Assembly: GCF_017873235.1 (NCBI RefSeq)
Contig: NZ_JAGGJZ010000005.1
Coordinates: 1-64,000, forward strand
Direction: 5' to 3'
DNA: 64,000 nt
Source: Clostridium moniliforme
GTDB taxonomy: Bacteria; Bacillota; Clostridia; Clostridiales; Clostridiaceae
Shown one piece after another: positions 10,971-20,128 of this stretch (the first letter of the stretch is position 1; the number at the start of each line of letters is the position of its first letter). The translations under genes were made by a program, and so were the position numbers. The notes under the pieces are model-generated. The model was not told the DNA's origin. It did not search any database and was given only the letters and a program-made list of their open reading frames with translations.

Positions 10971-11777
10971 GTGAAGAAAAATAAGCAAGATAATTTTTTT
11001 ATTAAACTAAAAAATAATATATATAATATAAAGACATTTTCTGAATATGTGAAAGATGGAATTGGGAAAGCTATATTATATGCATTTATACTAAGTCTTA
11101 TAATTGGAGGAATACAAGGTATTTCTATGGGATTTAGAGCAAAGAATTCTATAGAGAAAAATATAAGCGAATTTAATAATCCAAAATATGATTTTACAAT
11201 AAAAGATGGAGTATTAAATATGAAAAATAGTCCTATAAAGATTAATGAAAATAATGGTGTTTTTTATTTGGATAGTAAAAAGGACTTAAAAGACTCTGAA
11301 TCTCTAAAGGATATATATGTTCATGAAAATATGTATGTTTTATTTCTTAAGGATGGGATTAAGATTGGACAGGGAGCTAATCTAAATAAACAAGTATCTT
11401 ATAATGATTTATTTTCTGGAACAATTGATAATAAAACTATAATTAATGACATGAAGTATTTAGCAATTATAATAGTTCCAGTTCTAATAATAGTTACAAT
11501 AATACAATATTTTATTTCATTTTTACTAAATTGCTTACTTGTAACTGCATTCTCAATTATAATTGGAATGATAATGGGATTAAGAATTAAATCTAAAGCT
11601 TTATATTCTTTATCAATTTATGCAGCAACACTTCCAAGTATATTATTATTACCTTTTTCAATAATAAGACCAAGTGTATATTTTGATAATGCATTTATAG
11701 CTGGAGCAACTATATATGTTATTTTCATATTAAGATATATAAAGAAGGATCTTTTAGATAACATAAAAAGAATATAA
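10971..11777 (+). CDS. DUF1189-family membrane protein
   Basis: Protein of 268 residues resembling the DUF1189 family of unknown function. The N-terminal signature FSEYVKDGIGKAILYAFILS leads into a first membrane helix (about residues 33-52). An extracytoplasmic domain of about 110 residues follows, then membrane segments near residues 162-182, 185-205, 218-235 and 238-255. The start codon is GTG at 10971, preceded by AAGGAG at 7 bases. Monocistronic between a divergent L,D-transpeptidase and a terminator. No function can be given from sequence. Confidence 0.8.
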   Translation: MKKNKQDNFFIKLKNNIYNIKTFSEYVKDGIGKAILYAFILSLIIGGIQGISMGFRAKNSIEKNISEFNNPKYDFTIKDGVLNMKNSPIKINENNGVFYLDSKKDLKDSESLKDIYVHENMYVLFLKDGIKIGQGANLNKQVSYNDLFSGTIDNKTIINDMKYLAIIIVPVLIIVTIIQYFISFLLNCLLVTAFSIIIGMIMGLRIKSKALYSLSIYAATLPSILLLPFSIIRPSVYFDNAFIAGATIYVIFILRYIKKDLLDNIKRI

Positions 11778-11800
11778 TATTAATTTAAAAAATATATATA

Positions 11801-11850
11801 AAAGCAAAGGAATAAACTATTTATAATGATTATTCTTTTGCTTTTTTTAT
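11801..11850 (+). terminator. Terminator after DUF1189 gene
   Basis: Inverted repeat AAAGCAAAGGAATAA / TTATTCTTTTGCTTT with a wobble, followed by TTTTTTT. Confidence 0.85.
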
Positions 11851-11909
11851 ATTTTAAAATATCACTTTTGATATAATAAAGTTATATTTAATGTGGTAGG
11901 AGGGGTAAT

Positions 11910-13109
11910 ATGAAAATTATTCACACAAGTGACTGGCATATTGGAAAGATAGTAAATGAATATTCTATGATAGAGGATCAGAAATATATATTAAATAAAT
12001 TAATGGATTTAATTGATGAAGAAAAACCTGATGCACTTATAATTGCAGGAGATATGTATGATAGATCAATTCCACCTGTTGAAGGGGTAGAATTACTTAA
12101 TGAAGTTTTAAGTAAATTTATTACAGAAAAGGGCATAAAGGTACTAGCTATATCAGGTAATCATGATAGTGGTGAAAGGGTATCTTTTGGAGAAGAAATA
12201 TTAGAAAAACAAGGGTTATATATTTCAGGAAGAGATTTAGAATTGTATAAGAAGGTAGTTATTAAAGATGGAGATAGTAATGTTAATTTTTATTTAGTGC
12301 CATATAAAGATCCTTCTGTAGTTAAGAAAATTTTAGATAATAAAGAGATAAGAAATCATAATGACGCAATGAAAAGTATAATAAATCTTATAAAAGAAAA
12401 AATGAATAAGAAAGAGAGAAATATATTAATTGCCCATGGATATGTAACAATGTATAGAGATGAAGCAAAGGAAAATGAAACTAATAAATATGAAGCAGCA
12501 CATCTTCAAACAAGTGAATCAGAAAGACCACTTTCTATTGGTGGGACAGACCTTATAGATTGTAATATATTTAATGATTTTGATTATGTAGCTTTAGGAC
12601 ATTTACATGGTAGGCAGAAAATAGGAAGAGAAGAAGTTAGATATTCAGGTTCTTTACTTAAATATTCTTTTTCAGAAATAAATCAAAAGAAAGGTGTTAC
12701 AATTTTTGAAATAGATGAAAATAAGAATGTAAAAATTAATTTAAAAGAAATTAAGCCTTTAAGGGATTTAAGAATTATAAAAGGAAAAATTGATGATTTA
12801 ATAGAAGAAGGAAGAAATTTAAAAGAAGGAAAAGATGATTATATACAAGCAGTATTATTAGATGAAGGTGAGCTTCTAAATCCAATTGAAAAGTTAAGGG
12901 CAGTATATAAAAATGTTATGCTTATAACTAGAGAAAATAAAAGAAGTTATGATGAAAACAATACTTCAGCTAAAAAAGGATATAAGAGTAAAACGGAAAA
13001 AGAACTATTTAAAGAATTTTATGAAGCTTTAGGAAATGGTGAATTTACTGAAGCTAAAGATGAAGTTATAAATAAAATTATAAATGAAGTATTAAAAAAG
13101 GAGGTATAA
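11910..13109 (+). CDS. sbcD: SbcD, Mre11-type nuclease
   Basis: Nuclease subunit of the SbcCD (Rad50-Mre11) complex that opens DNA hairpins and protein-blocked ends. Metallophosphoesterase motifs in order: SDWHIGK (residues 7-13), GDMYDRS, SGNHDSGE, HGYVT and LGHLHGRQ. Length 399 residues is typical. ATG at 11910 is preceded by GGTAGGAGGGG. An extended -10 (TGATATAAT, 11869-11877) upstream could be the promoter. sbcC starts 3 bases after its stop, so the two form one operon. Confidence 0.96.
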   Translation: MKIIHTSDWHIGKIVNEYSMIEDQKYILNKLMDLIDEEKPDALIIAGDMYDRSIPPVEGVELLNEVLSKFITEKGIKVLAISGNHDSGERVSFGEEILEKQGLYISGRDLELYKKVVIKDGDSNVNFYLVPYKDPSVVKKILDNKEIRNHNDAMKSIINLIKEKMNKKERNILIAHGYVTMYRDEAKENETNKYEAAHLQTSESERPLSIGGTDLIDCNIFNDFDYVALGHLHGRQKIGREEVRYSGSLLKYSFSEINQKKGVTIFEIDENKNVKINLKEIKPLRDLRIIKGKIDDLIEEGRNLKEGKDDYIQAVLLDEGELLNPIEKLRAVYKNVMLITRENKRSYDENNTSAKKGYKSKTEKELFKEFYEALGNGEFTEAKDEVINKIINEVLKKEV

Positions 13110-13112
13110 CTT

Positions 13113-16100
13113 ATGAGACCTATTAAATTGACAATATCAGCATTTGGTCCTTATGCAGAGAAGCAAATATTAGATTTTAGAGAATTAAATGGAAGAAATA
13201 TATTTGTTATAACAGGGGCAACAGGTTCTGGAAAAACAACAATATTTGATGCAATAAGTTATGCTTTATATGGAGAGGCAAGTGGAGAGTTTAGAGATAA
13301 TGATTCTTTAAGAAGTCATTTTGCAGATGATGATACTGAAACTTATGTAGAATTAGAGTTTGAACTTAGAGGAGAAGTTTATAAAATTCTAAGAAGCCCA
13401 AAGCAGATGAGAAAGAAAACTAGGGGAGAAGGATATACAGAAAAGGAAGCAGAAGCTGAACTTATACTTCCAAATGGAAAGGTAATTACAAAGGTTAATA
13501 ATGTTACTAAGAAAATAACTGAAGTTTTAGGAATTACAAAGGAGCAGTTTAAGCAGATAGTAATGCTTCCTCAAGGAGAGTTTAAAAAATTGCTTCTTGC
13601 AAGTTCAGTTGAACGTGAAAGTATATTTAGAAAAATATTTAACACATATAATTTTGAAAGAATTCAATTAGAGCTTAAAGATAAGGCTGTTAAATTAAGT
13701 AAGGAAAGAAATTTATGCAAAGATAAGATGAAAACTTACTTAGAAAATATAAAAGGTAATCACAATATTTCAATTGGAGATTATATAGATTTTGATGCTG
13801 TTATAGAAGGGCTTAAAGAATTAATAAATGAGGAAAAAATAGAATATAAAAATAGTGAAAAAGAGTTATCTAGTATACAGGAATTACTTCAAAATAAGAA
13901 TAAAGAGAAGTTAATTGGAGAGCAAAATAACAAATTAATAGAAGAAAAAAGGATAGCAAAAAAATCTTTAGAGGAATTATTACTTAAAAGAGATATTTTT
14001 ATAGAAAATAAAAAAATTGTTGATAAAGGTAAGAAGGCAAAAGAAGTTAATTATATTGAAGAGGGCTATATTCAAAGTAAAGATAGACTAGAAAAAAGAG
14101 AGAAATATAATGAAGTAGCAACTAAAAATATTGAAAAGATAGAAAAAGAATTAAAAAAGTTAGAAGTTTTAGTAAAGTCAGAAGAAGATAATGAGGGTTA
14201 TAGAACTAAACTAACAGAAGAAATAGGAATTTTAAAGGGATTGGAACCTAAAATTAAAGATTTTGAAAATAATAAAAAGTTACTAATATCTTTAGATAGT
14301 AGTATTAAATGTATAAAAGTTAAGATAGATAATAATGATAAAAAAATTAAAGAATTAAAAAAGGATAAGGAAGTTAATGAGAAAGTTCTAAAGGATATTA
14401 ATGACCTTTCAATAAAGAGTATTAATTTAAAAACAGAAATAGAAAAGAAAAATACATTAATTGAAGACATAAGAAAAGTTTTTAAATGTATTGATAAATA
14501 TGAAAAAGTATTAAAAGAGCATAGTTCTTTAGAAAAGAAATATGGTGAATTTGAAAAAATTTATAAAGGTGTAAAATCAGAATATGAAAATATGGAGGAG
14601 ATATATAGAAAGGAACAGGCTGGTATATTAGCAAAAACATTAAAAAAAGGAAGTCCATGTCCTGTTTGTGGATCATTAGATCATCCTAATCCTGCCATAA
14701 ATAATAATTTAAAAGTTCCAACAGAAGAAGAACTTAAAATTAAAAGAGAAGAATTTAAAAAGTTAGATTTAGAAAATAATGAAAAGATTATAGAACTTAC
14801 TAAGGTAAATTCAAATAAGAATAATTATATTTTAAATGTAAATGATGCTTTAAGTAAAATATCAAAGATTATAGATATTGAAGATAAATATAATAAAGAT
14901 AGTTATGAAATAGTAAAAGAAAAAGGAATATCATTAAAAGATGATATAGACAACTTAAATAAAGAACTTAAAAGCATAAATAATAAAATTAATAAAAAAG
15001 AAATTATAGAAAAAACATTGCAAAATATAGAAAATGAAATAAAGGATACTGAAAAATTAATAGAAGAATTAAATAAAGAAGACAAAGAAATATTTGCTAA
15101 GTTAGAAAGTGCTAATACTTCAATAAGAAACTTAAAAAAAGAAATTCCAGAAGAAGTAGAAACAATAGAAGTATTAACTAAGTTAATAAAATTAAAAGAA
15201 TTAAATTTAGAGGAAAGTAAAAAGAAATTAGCAATTGCCATTAATAATAGAGATAATTGCATAAAGGTCTTTGAGGGAGAAAAGTCAACAATTAAAGAAA
15301 TTTCTAAAAATATTGAAGAAATAAAAGAAGAGATAAAGTTAAATAAAGAAAAATTCCATAATACTTTAAGAAATGAAGGTTTTATATCTTTAGAAGAATA
15401 TATTTCTTGTAAAAAATATATTGTAGATTTAGAGAAATTAAGCAATGAAATAGAAGAATATAAAAAGCAAGTGGAACTTTTAAATGAAAAGGTAAAAGAC
15501 TTAACAGAGAAATGTAAGGATATTAAAATATTAGAAATAGAAAAAATAAATGAGGTTATAAAAAATTTAACAGTAGATAAAACTGAAAAAGAAAGTAAAG
15601 TTCGTGAGGAATACTCAATCCTTCAAAATAATATGAATGTTTTAAAGAAGGTTAAGGAATTAAATATTAAGTTTAGAGAAAAGGAAGAGGAATATAAGGT
15701 AATAGGAGAACTTTCAGAACTTGCTAATGGTAAAAAGGGCCCTTATATATCCTTTGAAAGATATGTTTTAGCTTCTTATTTCCAAGATATAATAGATGCG
15801 GCAAATTTAAGACTTGAAAAGATGACTGGAGATAGGTTTATATTAAAGAGAAAAACAAGTAAAAGTAAAGGTGCAGGTCAAAAGGGACTTGAACTTGAAA
15901 TTTTTGATAACTACACAGCAAGTTCAAGAGATGTTAGTTCATTATCTGGAGGAGAAAGTTTTAAGGCTTCTTTATCCCTTGCACTTGGACTTTCAGATGT
16001 AGTGCAATCAAGTAGTGGTGGGGTATCCTTAGAAACAATGTTTGTTGATGAAGGCTTTGGAACGTTAGATCCCCAATCTCTTGATAGTGCAATAGATAGC

Positions 16101-16235
16101 CTTCTTGATTTACAAAGAGGTGGCAGATTAGTTGGGATAATATCTCATGTTGAGGAACTTAAAGAAAGATTAGATGCAAAGCTTGAAGTTAGTGCCACTC
16201 AAAATGGAAGTCGTGCAAAGTTTAATGTTCTATAA
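13113..16235 (+). CDS. sbcC: SbcC, Rad50-type SMC ATPase
   Basis: ATPase subunit of SbcCD. Walker A GATGSGKT is at residues 35-42, the Q-loop at LPQGEFKKLL, and a zinc hook CPVC at C516-C519 lies midway between two long coiled-coil arms (about residues 190-505 and 550-870). The ABC signature LSGGESFKASL and the Walker B/D-loop MFVDEGFGTLD are in the C-terminal lobe. Length 1040 residues is normal. RBS AAAAAGGAGG lies just before ATG, partly within the sbcD stop region. Confidence 0.97.
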   Translation: MRPIKLTISAFGPYAEKQILDFRELNGRNIFVITGATGSGKTTIFDAISYALYGEASGEFRDNDSLRSHFADDDTETYVELEFELRGEVYKILRSPKQMRKKTRGEGYTEKEAEAELILPNGKVITKVNNVTKKITEVLGITKEQFKQIVMLPQGEFKKLLLASSVERESIFRKIFNTYNFERIQLELKDKAVKLSKERNLCKDKMKTYLENIKGNHNISIGDYIDFDAVIEGLKELINEEKIEYKNSEKELSSIQELLQNKNKEKLIGEQNNKLIEEKRIAKKSLEELLLKRDIFIENKKIVDKGKKAKEVNYIEEGYIQSKDRLEKREKYNEVATKNIEKIEKELKKLEVLVKSEEDNEGYRTKLTEEIGILKGLEPKIKDFENNKKLLISLDSSIKCIKVKIDNNDKKIKELKKDKEVNEKVLKDINDLSIKSINLKTEIEKKNTLIEDIRKVFKCIDKYEKVLKEHSSLEKKYGEFEKIYKGVKSEYENMEEIYRKEQAGILAKTLKKGSPCPVCGSLDHPNPAINNNLKVPTEEELKIKREEFKKLDLENNEKIIELTKVNSNKNNYILNVNDALSKISKIIDIEDKYNKDSYEIVKEKGISLKDDIDNLNKELKSINNKINKKEIIEKTLQNIENEIKDTEKLIEELNKEDKEIFAKLESANTSIRNLKKEIPEEVETIEVLTKLIKLKELNLEESKKKLAIAINNRDNCIKVFEGEKSTIKEISKNIEEIKEEIKLNKEKFHNTLRNEGFISLEEYISCKKYIVDLEKLSNEIEEYKKQVELLNEKVKDLTEKCKDIKILEIEKINEVIKNLTVDKTEKESKVREEYSILQNNMNVLKKVKELNIKFREKEEEYKVIGELSELANGKKGPYISFERYVLASYFQDIIDAANLRLEKMTGDRFILKRKTSKSKGAGQKGLELEIFDNYTASSRDVSSLSGGESFKASLSLALGLSDVVQSSSGGVSLETMFVDEGFGTLDPQSLDSAIDSLLDLQRGGRLVGIISHVEELKERLDAKLEVSATQNGSRAKFNVL

Positions 16236-16246
16236 AGAATATATTA

Positions 16247-16281
16247 TAAAAATCCTCTACTTTTTTGTAGAGGATTTTTTA
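16247..16281. terminator. Bidirectional terminator between sbcC and rubrerythrin
   Basis: Stem AAAATCCTCTAC / GTAGAGGATTTT with loop TTTTTT and T runs on both strands, lying between two convergent genes. Confidence 0.9.
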
Positions 16282-16283
16282 TG

Positions 16284-16901
16284 TTATTTTGATTGTTTTT
16301 TACTTTCACCATAAGCTTCAAGGTCATATAAAACTTCAAAAAATCCTTGAGGATGTTGACAAGCTGGACAAATTTTAGGAGCTTCATTTCCTTCATAAAT
16401 ATAGCCACAGTTTCTACATTTCCAGTATTCTGTAGTATTACGCTTAAATAAAAGATCATCCTTTAAGTTCGCATAGAAATCTAAATAACGTTGTTCATGG
16501 TGTTTTTCTATTTCAAGTATTTTCTTGAAGGCGTGACTAACTTCAGGATATCCTTCTTCTTCTGCAACTTTTGCAAATTCAGGATAAGCTGTGCCCCATT
16601 CTTCTCTCTCTCCTTCAGCTCCGTACATTAGATTATCAAGTGTTGTGCCAAATCCTATAGGATAGTCTGTATCAACATGAATTTGAGCACTATCTCCTAA
16701 GCCTTTAATTAATAAATCATAAAAGACTTTTGCATGAGCTCTTTCGTTATCTGCAGTTTCTAAAAATATAGATTCAATTTGTTTATATCCTTCTTTAGCT
16801 GCAACCTTTGCAAAAAATGTATATCTATTTCTAGCTTGAGATTCTCCTGCAAAAGCTTTCGCTAAATTATGTGATGTTTTACTTCCTTTCAAACTTTTCA
16901 T
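16284..16901 (-). CDS. rbr: Rubrerythrin
   Basis: Non-haem iron peroxidase that detoxifies hydrogen peroxide in anaerobes. The N-terminal ferritin-like four-helix domain carries the diiron ligand motifs (FAGESQARNRYTFFA, ETADNERAHAKVF, EEYPEVSHAFKKILEIEKHHEQRY-type pattern), and the C-terminal rubredoxin domain has CRNCGYIYEG and CPACQHPQG for Fe(Cys)4. The start is set at the ATG at 16899-16901 because GGAAAGGAG sits 10 bases before it; a longer frame from a TTG would overlap that RBS. The resulting 205 residues fit the family. Confidence 0.93.
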   Translation of the reverse strand: MKSLKGSKTSHNLAKAFAGESQARNRYTFFAKVAAKEGYKQIESIFLETADNERAHAKVFYDLLIKGLGDSAQIHVDTDYPIGFGTTLDNLMYGAEGEREEWGTAYPEFAKVAEEEGYPEVSHAFKKILEIEKHHEQRYLDFYANLKDDLLFKRNTTEYWKCRNCGYIYEGNEAPKICPACQHPQGFFEVLYDLEAYGESKKQSK

Positions 16902-16964
16902 AATATAAAAACTCCTTTCCAATAGCTATATATATTATTAACCATTTGAAAGGAATTTATGTTT

Positions 16965-17840
16965 CTATTTAATATTTCTATCATTACCTTTAAAGAAAAG
17001 TGATAGTGTATTTGGGCCTGAATGACTTCCTATTGCAAGACCTATATAATTTATAATTATTTCAGTATTATATTTTTCTTTTATCATCTCTGCTAATTTG
17101 TTAGCATCATCTAAACAATCTCCATGAGATATGAATATAGTTTGATTATTTGGATCTAATACTTTTTCTTCAAACTTATTAAATAAAGCTTTAATTGATT
17201 TTTTTCTTCCTTTTACTTTATCAAAGTTTTGAAGGGTTCCATTATCAGGTACATAAAGAATTGGTTTAACTTGAAATAGAGTACCAATAGTAGCAACTGT
17301 AGGAGAAATCCTACCCCCACGTTTTAAATGGTTTAAATCATCAACTGTAAATAAATGATTTACTTTAAGTTTTGTATCTTCTAAATATTTAACAATTTCT
17401 TCCTTAGAAGCTCCTGATTCTTTAAGTTTACAAGCATCATAAACTAAAAGTCCAACTCCAAGAGATGCTGATTTAGTATCTATTATTGAAATATCAGCAT
17501 TAGGATAATCTTCTAATATTTCTTCTTTAGCAATTAATGAACTATTATAGGTACCACTTAGTGCAGAAGAAAATGAGATATATATTATAGGAATATTTTC
17601 TTTTGCATATTTTTCAAAGGCCTTATAAAATCTAAAGCTGTTTATTTGTGATGTTGTCGGCATAGTACCTTTTCTTAAATCATCATAAAATTCAGAATAA
17701 CTTAAAGATTTACCACAATCTTCAATATAGTCTTTATTATTAAAATTACAGATAAGTCCAATATAGTCTATAGAAAATTGTTTAATGATATTTTCTGGTA
17801 AATCACAACTAGAATCTGTCATTATAACAAAGTTATTCAT
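16965..17840 (-). CDS. DegV-family fatty-acid-binding protein (FakB-like)
   Basis: DegV/EDD fold protein of 291 residues. Hallmarks are the N-terminal ITDSSCDLPE, the TSQI motif (residues 78-81 region), SFSSALSGTYNS, and the late IGLAIGSHSGPNTLSLFFKG. Related FakB proteins carry a fatty acid for phosphorylation by FakA; no fakA lies in this window, so the role here is by family only. ATG preceded by AAAGGAGGG at about 6 bases. It is upstream of and in the same direction as rubrerythrin, with 63 bases between them. Confidence 0.9.
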   Translation of the reverse strand: MNNFVIMTDSSCDLPENIIKQFSIDYIGLICNFNNKDYIEDCGKSLSYSEFYDDLRKGTMPTTSQINSFRFYKAFEKYAKENIPIIYISFSSALSGTYNSSLIAKEEILEDYPNADISIIDTKSASLGVGLLVYDACKLKESGASKEEIVKYLEDTKLKVNHLFTVDDLNHLKRGGRISPTVATIGTLFQVKPILYVPDNGTLQNFDKVKGRKKSIKALFNKFEEKVLDPNNQTIFISHGDCLDDANKLAEMIKEKYNTEIIINYIGLAIGSHSGPNTLSLFFKGNDRNIK

Positions 17841-18066
17841 ATTTAACCCTCCTTTATAATAGGTTGATTTTTTATATATAATTATAAATATAAGCTATTA
17901 AATTATACCAATAAATTATAAATTTAATAACCTATATACAATAATTTTATTTTAAATAAATAAATAACTCAAATTAAATACAGAATACAAAAAAAATAGT
18001 TGTTAAATTTGGAAGATAATGTTAAAATTTAATTGTGTTATTTTGTGGGTTAAGGTAGGTAAGGGT

Positions 18067-18921
18067 ATGATTGAAAGTCAAATTAAAAATAATGTAAACG
18101 AGTTATCTAAAGAGGATATGATTTTACTTATAGAACAATTAAAAAATAGACAAGAAATGCAAGAGAAGTTTATATTAGATATATATCATGATCTTAGGTC
18201 GCCATTAAATGTTATTATGAGTATTAATCAAATGTTAGAATTAATTAAAAATAATAATGATTTTTATAATAAAAAAGAAATAGAATATCTAAAAATGCTT
18301 AAAAGAAATAGTTATAAGATGTTAAAATTAATAGATAATTTAATGGATGTTACAAAATTAGAAAAAAATTATTTTGAAATAAATAAGAAAAATATAGAAA
18401 TTGTTAGATTTGTTGAGGGGGTTATAGAATCTATTGATAAATATGCTAAGCAAAAAAATTTAACACTTATCTTTGATACAAATAAGGAAGAATGTGTAAT
18501 AGCAATAGATCCTCAAGCGCTTGATAGAATTTGTATAAATTTAATTTCAAATGCTATAAAATTTTCAAATAATGAAAGCCACATATATGTGACGCTTATG
18601 ATAGATAAAAATGTAGTTAAAATAAGCTTTATGGATAATGGAATTGGAATAAGTAAGGAAGACCAAAGAAATATATTTAATAGGTTTAATCAAGTTAATA
18701 CAAATAGTGAATATAAAGGAAGTGGAATAGGATTAGATTTAGTTAAATCATTGGTTGAATTACATGGAGGAAGTATAAAGGTTGAAAGTGAGTTAGGACA
18801 TGGATGTAATTTTACCGTTACATTACCTAATGAAAGAATTGAAATTGAAGAAGTTAGATTTGAAGAAGAAAGAAATAAAATTCAATTATTAGAAATAGAA
18901 TTTTCGGATATATATTTATAA
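18067..18921 (+). CDS. Orphan soluble sensor histidine kinase
   Basis: Histidine kinase core without a membrane segment or recognisable sensor domain. A short N-terminal helix (residues 1-34) leads into the H-box YHDLRSPLN (H41). The N-box NLISNAIKFS, G1 DNGIGIS, the F-box-like IFNRF and G2 GSGIGLDL complete the ATPase domain, followed by a 30-residue acidic tail. I chose the ATG at 18067 (284 residues) because GGTAAGGG precedes it; an ATG at 18019 would add 16 hydrophobic residues without a good RBS. No response regulator is adjacent. In clostridia such orphan kinases can feed Spo0A, but that is only a possibility here. Confidence 0.88.
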   Translation: MIESQIKNNVNELSKEDMILLIEQLKNRQEMQEKFILDIYHDLRSPLNVIMSINQMLELIKNNNDFYNKKEIEYLKMLKRNSYKMLKLIDNLMDVTKLEKNYFEINKKNIEIVRFVEGVIESIDKYAKQKNLTLIFDTNKEECVIAIDPQALDRICINLISNAIKFSNNESHIYVTLMIDKNVVKISFMDNGIGISKEDQRNIFNRFNQVNTNSEYKGSGIGLDLVKSLVELHGGSIKVESELGHGCNFTVTLPNERIEIEEVRFEEERNKIQLLEIEFSDIYL

Positions 18922-18924
18922 AAT

Positions 18925-18966
18925 TTGATATACTAATAAAAGAAATATATTTTATTAGTATATCAA
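18925..18966. terminator. Perfect 17-bp hairpin after the histidine kinase
   Basis: Inverted repeat at 18925-18941 and 18950-18966 with an 8-base loop, starting 4 bases after the kinase stop. The T tract after it is weak, so it may act as a terminator or as an mRNA 3' end stabiliser. Confidence 0.65.
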
Positions 18967-18978
18967 TTTAGAATAGGT

Positions 18979-19007
18979 TTGCACTACATAAATTTTTGTG
19001 ATAAAAT
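18979..19007 (+). promoter_or_regulatory. tRNA-Arg promoter
   Basis: -35 TTGCAC at 18979-18984 and -10 TAAAAT at 19002-19007, spacer 17 bases. The tRNA starts 14 bases after the -10. Confidence 0.75.
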
Positions 19008-19020
19008 GTATCTGTTATAT

Positions 19021-19095
19021 GGGGCGTTAGTTAAATGGATATAACATACCGCTACGGACGGTACATTATGGGTTCGATTCCTATACGCCCTACCA
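19021..19095 (+). tRNA. tRNA-Arg (anticodon ACG)
   Basis: 75-base tRNA with acceptor stem GGGGCGT/ACGCCCT (terminal G-U pair), anticodon loop CTACGGA (anticodon ACG, presumably edited to ICG by TadA), T-arm GGGTTCGATTC, and an encoded CCA end at 19093-19095. It reads CGN arginine codons. Confidence 0.96.
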
Positions 19096-19098
19096 CAG

Positions 19099-19133
19099 GA
19101 AGGATATTTATTATAAATATCCTTCTTTTTTTT
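19099..19133 (+). terminator. tRNA-Arg terminator
   Basis: Hairpin GAAGGATATTT / AAATATCCTTC followed by TTTTTTTT, 3 bases after the CCA end. Confidence 0.93.
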
Positions 19134-19238
19134 GAGTAAGTGTTACTTTAAGAAAAAAGTTATAAATTACATTATAAAAATGGTTTAAAATATAGAATGT
19201 AAGTAAATAATTTTATATTGACAGCTAATTAACATATT

Positions 19239-19266
19239 TTGTATGCATATAAAAATGTGATATAAT
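19239..19266 (+). promoter_or_regulatory. Probable promoter of the teichoic acid cluster
   Basis: Extended -10 TGATATAAT (19258-19266) with a -35-like TTGTAT at 19239-19244, 16-base spacer. A perfect TTGACA also occurs at 19218-19223 with a poorer -10 (TATGCA) 18 bases on, so two overlapping promoters are possible. The first gene starts 33 bases after the TATAAT. Confidence 0.6.
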
Positions 19267-19299
19267 GTAGGCGTTATAATATAAGTAAGGAGAATGAAC

Positions 19300-20115
19300 A
19301 TGAAGTTTACAGAAAGCATTAAGGTTTTGGCAAATGAACATATAAAGAATCCTTTACAAATATTAAATATGGCCAAAAAGGATTTAAAAAAACAATTTTC
19401 AGGAACTGCTCTAGGAGTTTTATGGCCATTAATAAAAAATATGATATATGTTTTTGCATATTGGTTTACTATACAAATAGGACTTAAAGGAACTACTAAA
19501 TCAATAGATCAACCTTATATAATTTGGTTAGCTGTAGGATTAGTTCCATGGTTTTTTATAAGAGATACTATAGTTCCAGCTGCTAGCTCTATAAGAAGTA
19601 ATAGATATTTAGTTACAAAAACAGTTTTTCCAACATCAATAATACCTACTTTTAAAGTTCTATCAGGATTTATTAGTAGTTTTATGTTTATAGGAATAGT
19701 AATTTTAATGTGCATTGGTAGTGGAATATATCCAGATATATATTGGTTACAAACTATATACTATGCTTTTGCTGCCTTTATCTTATTAGTAGCAATATCA
19801 TTAACAACATCTGCATTAGTTGTAGTAAGTAGGGATGTTGAGTTTTTATTGAAATCAATAATAGTTTTAATATTTTGGGTTAGTCCTATTCTATGGCCTA
19901 TTTCAAATATTAAAAATCAGTTATTGAGTATAATTGTAAAACTTAATCCATTCTTTTACATAATAGAAGGGTTTAGAAATTCTATTTTGTATCATAAATG
20001 GTTCTGGGAAAGTCCAGCATTAACACTATATTTCTGGGGCATAGTCTTAATTTTACTAGCTGTGGGAATATTTATACATGGTAAATTAAGAGATTATTTT
20101 GCAGACATACTATAG
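19300..20115 (+). CDS. tagG: Teichoic acid/polysaccharide ABC exporter, permease
   Basis: ABC-2 type permease of the TagG/Wzm family that moves lipid-linked polymer across the membrane with its ATPase partner. The 271-residue protein has six predicted membrane segments and the family patterns KDLKKQFSGTALGVLWPLIKN and FWVSPILWP...NPFFYIIEGFR. ATG at 19300 is chosen because AAGGAG lies 7 bases upstream; another ATG two codons earlier is too close to the RBS. The ATPase gene follows by 13 bases. First gene of a run of nine genes in the same direction. Confidence 0.9.
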   Translation: MKFTESIKVLANEHIKNPLQILNMAKKDLKKQFSGTALGVLWPLIKNMIYVFAYWFTIQIGLKGTTKSIDQPYIIWLAVGLVPWFFIRDTIVPAASSIRSNRYLVTKTVFPTSIIPTFKVLSGFISSFMFIGIVILMCIGSGIYPDIYWLQTIYYAFAAFILLVAISLTTSALVVVSRDVEFLLKSIIVLIFWVSPILWPISNIKNQLLSIIVKLNPFFYIIEGFRNSILYHKWFWESPALTLYFWGIVLILLAVGIFIHGKLRDYFADIL

Positions 20116-20128
20116 GAGTGATTAAAAA

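Noticed and set aside
14903..15445. Open frame of 180 codons on the minus strand within sbcC
   Set aside because: It mirrors the coiled-coil region of SbcC, giving a low-complexity serine/phenylalanine/leucine protein without RBS.
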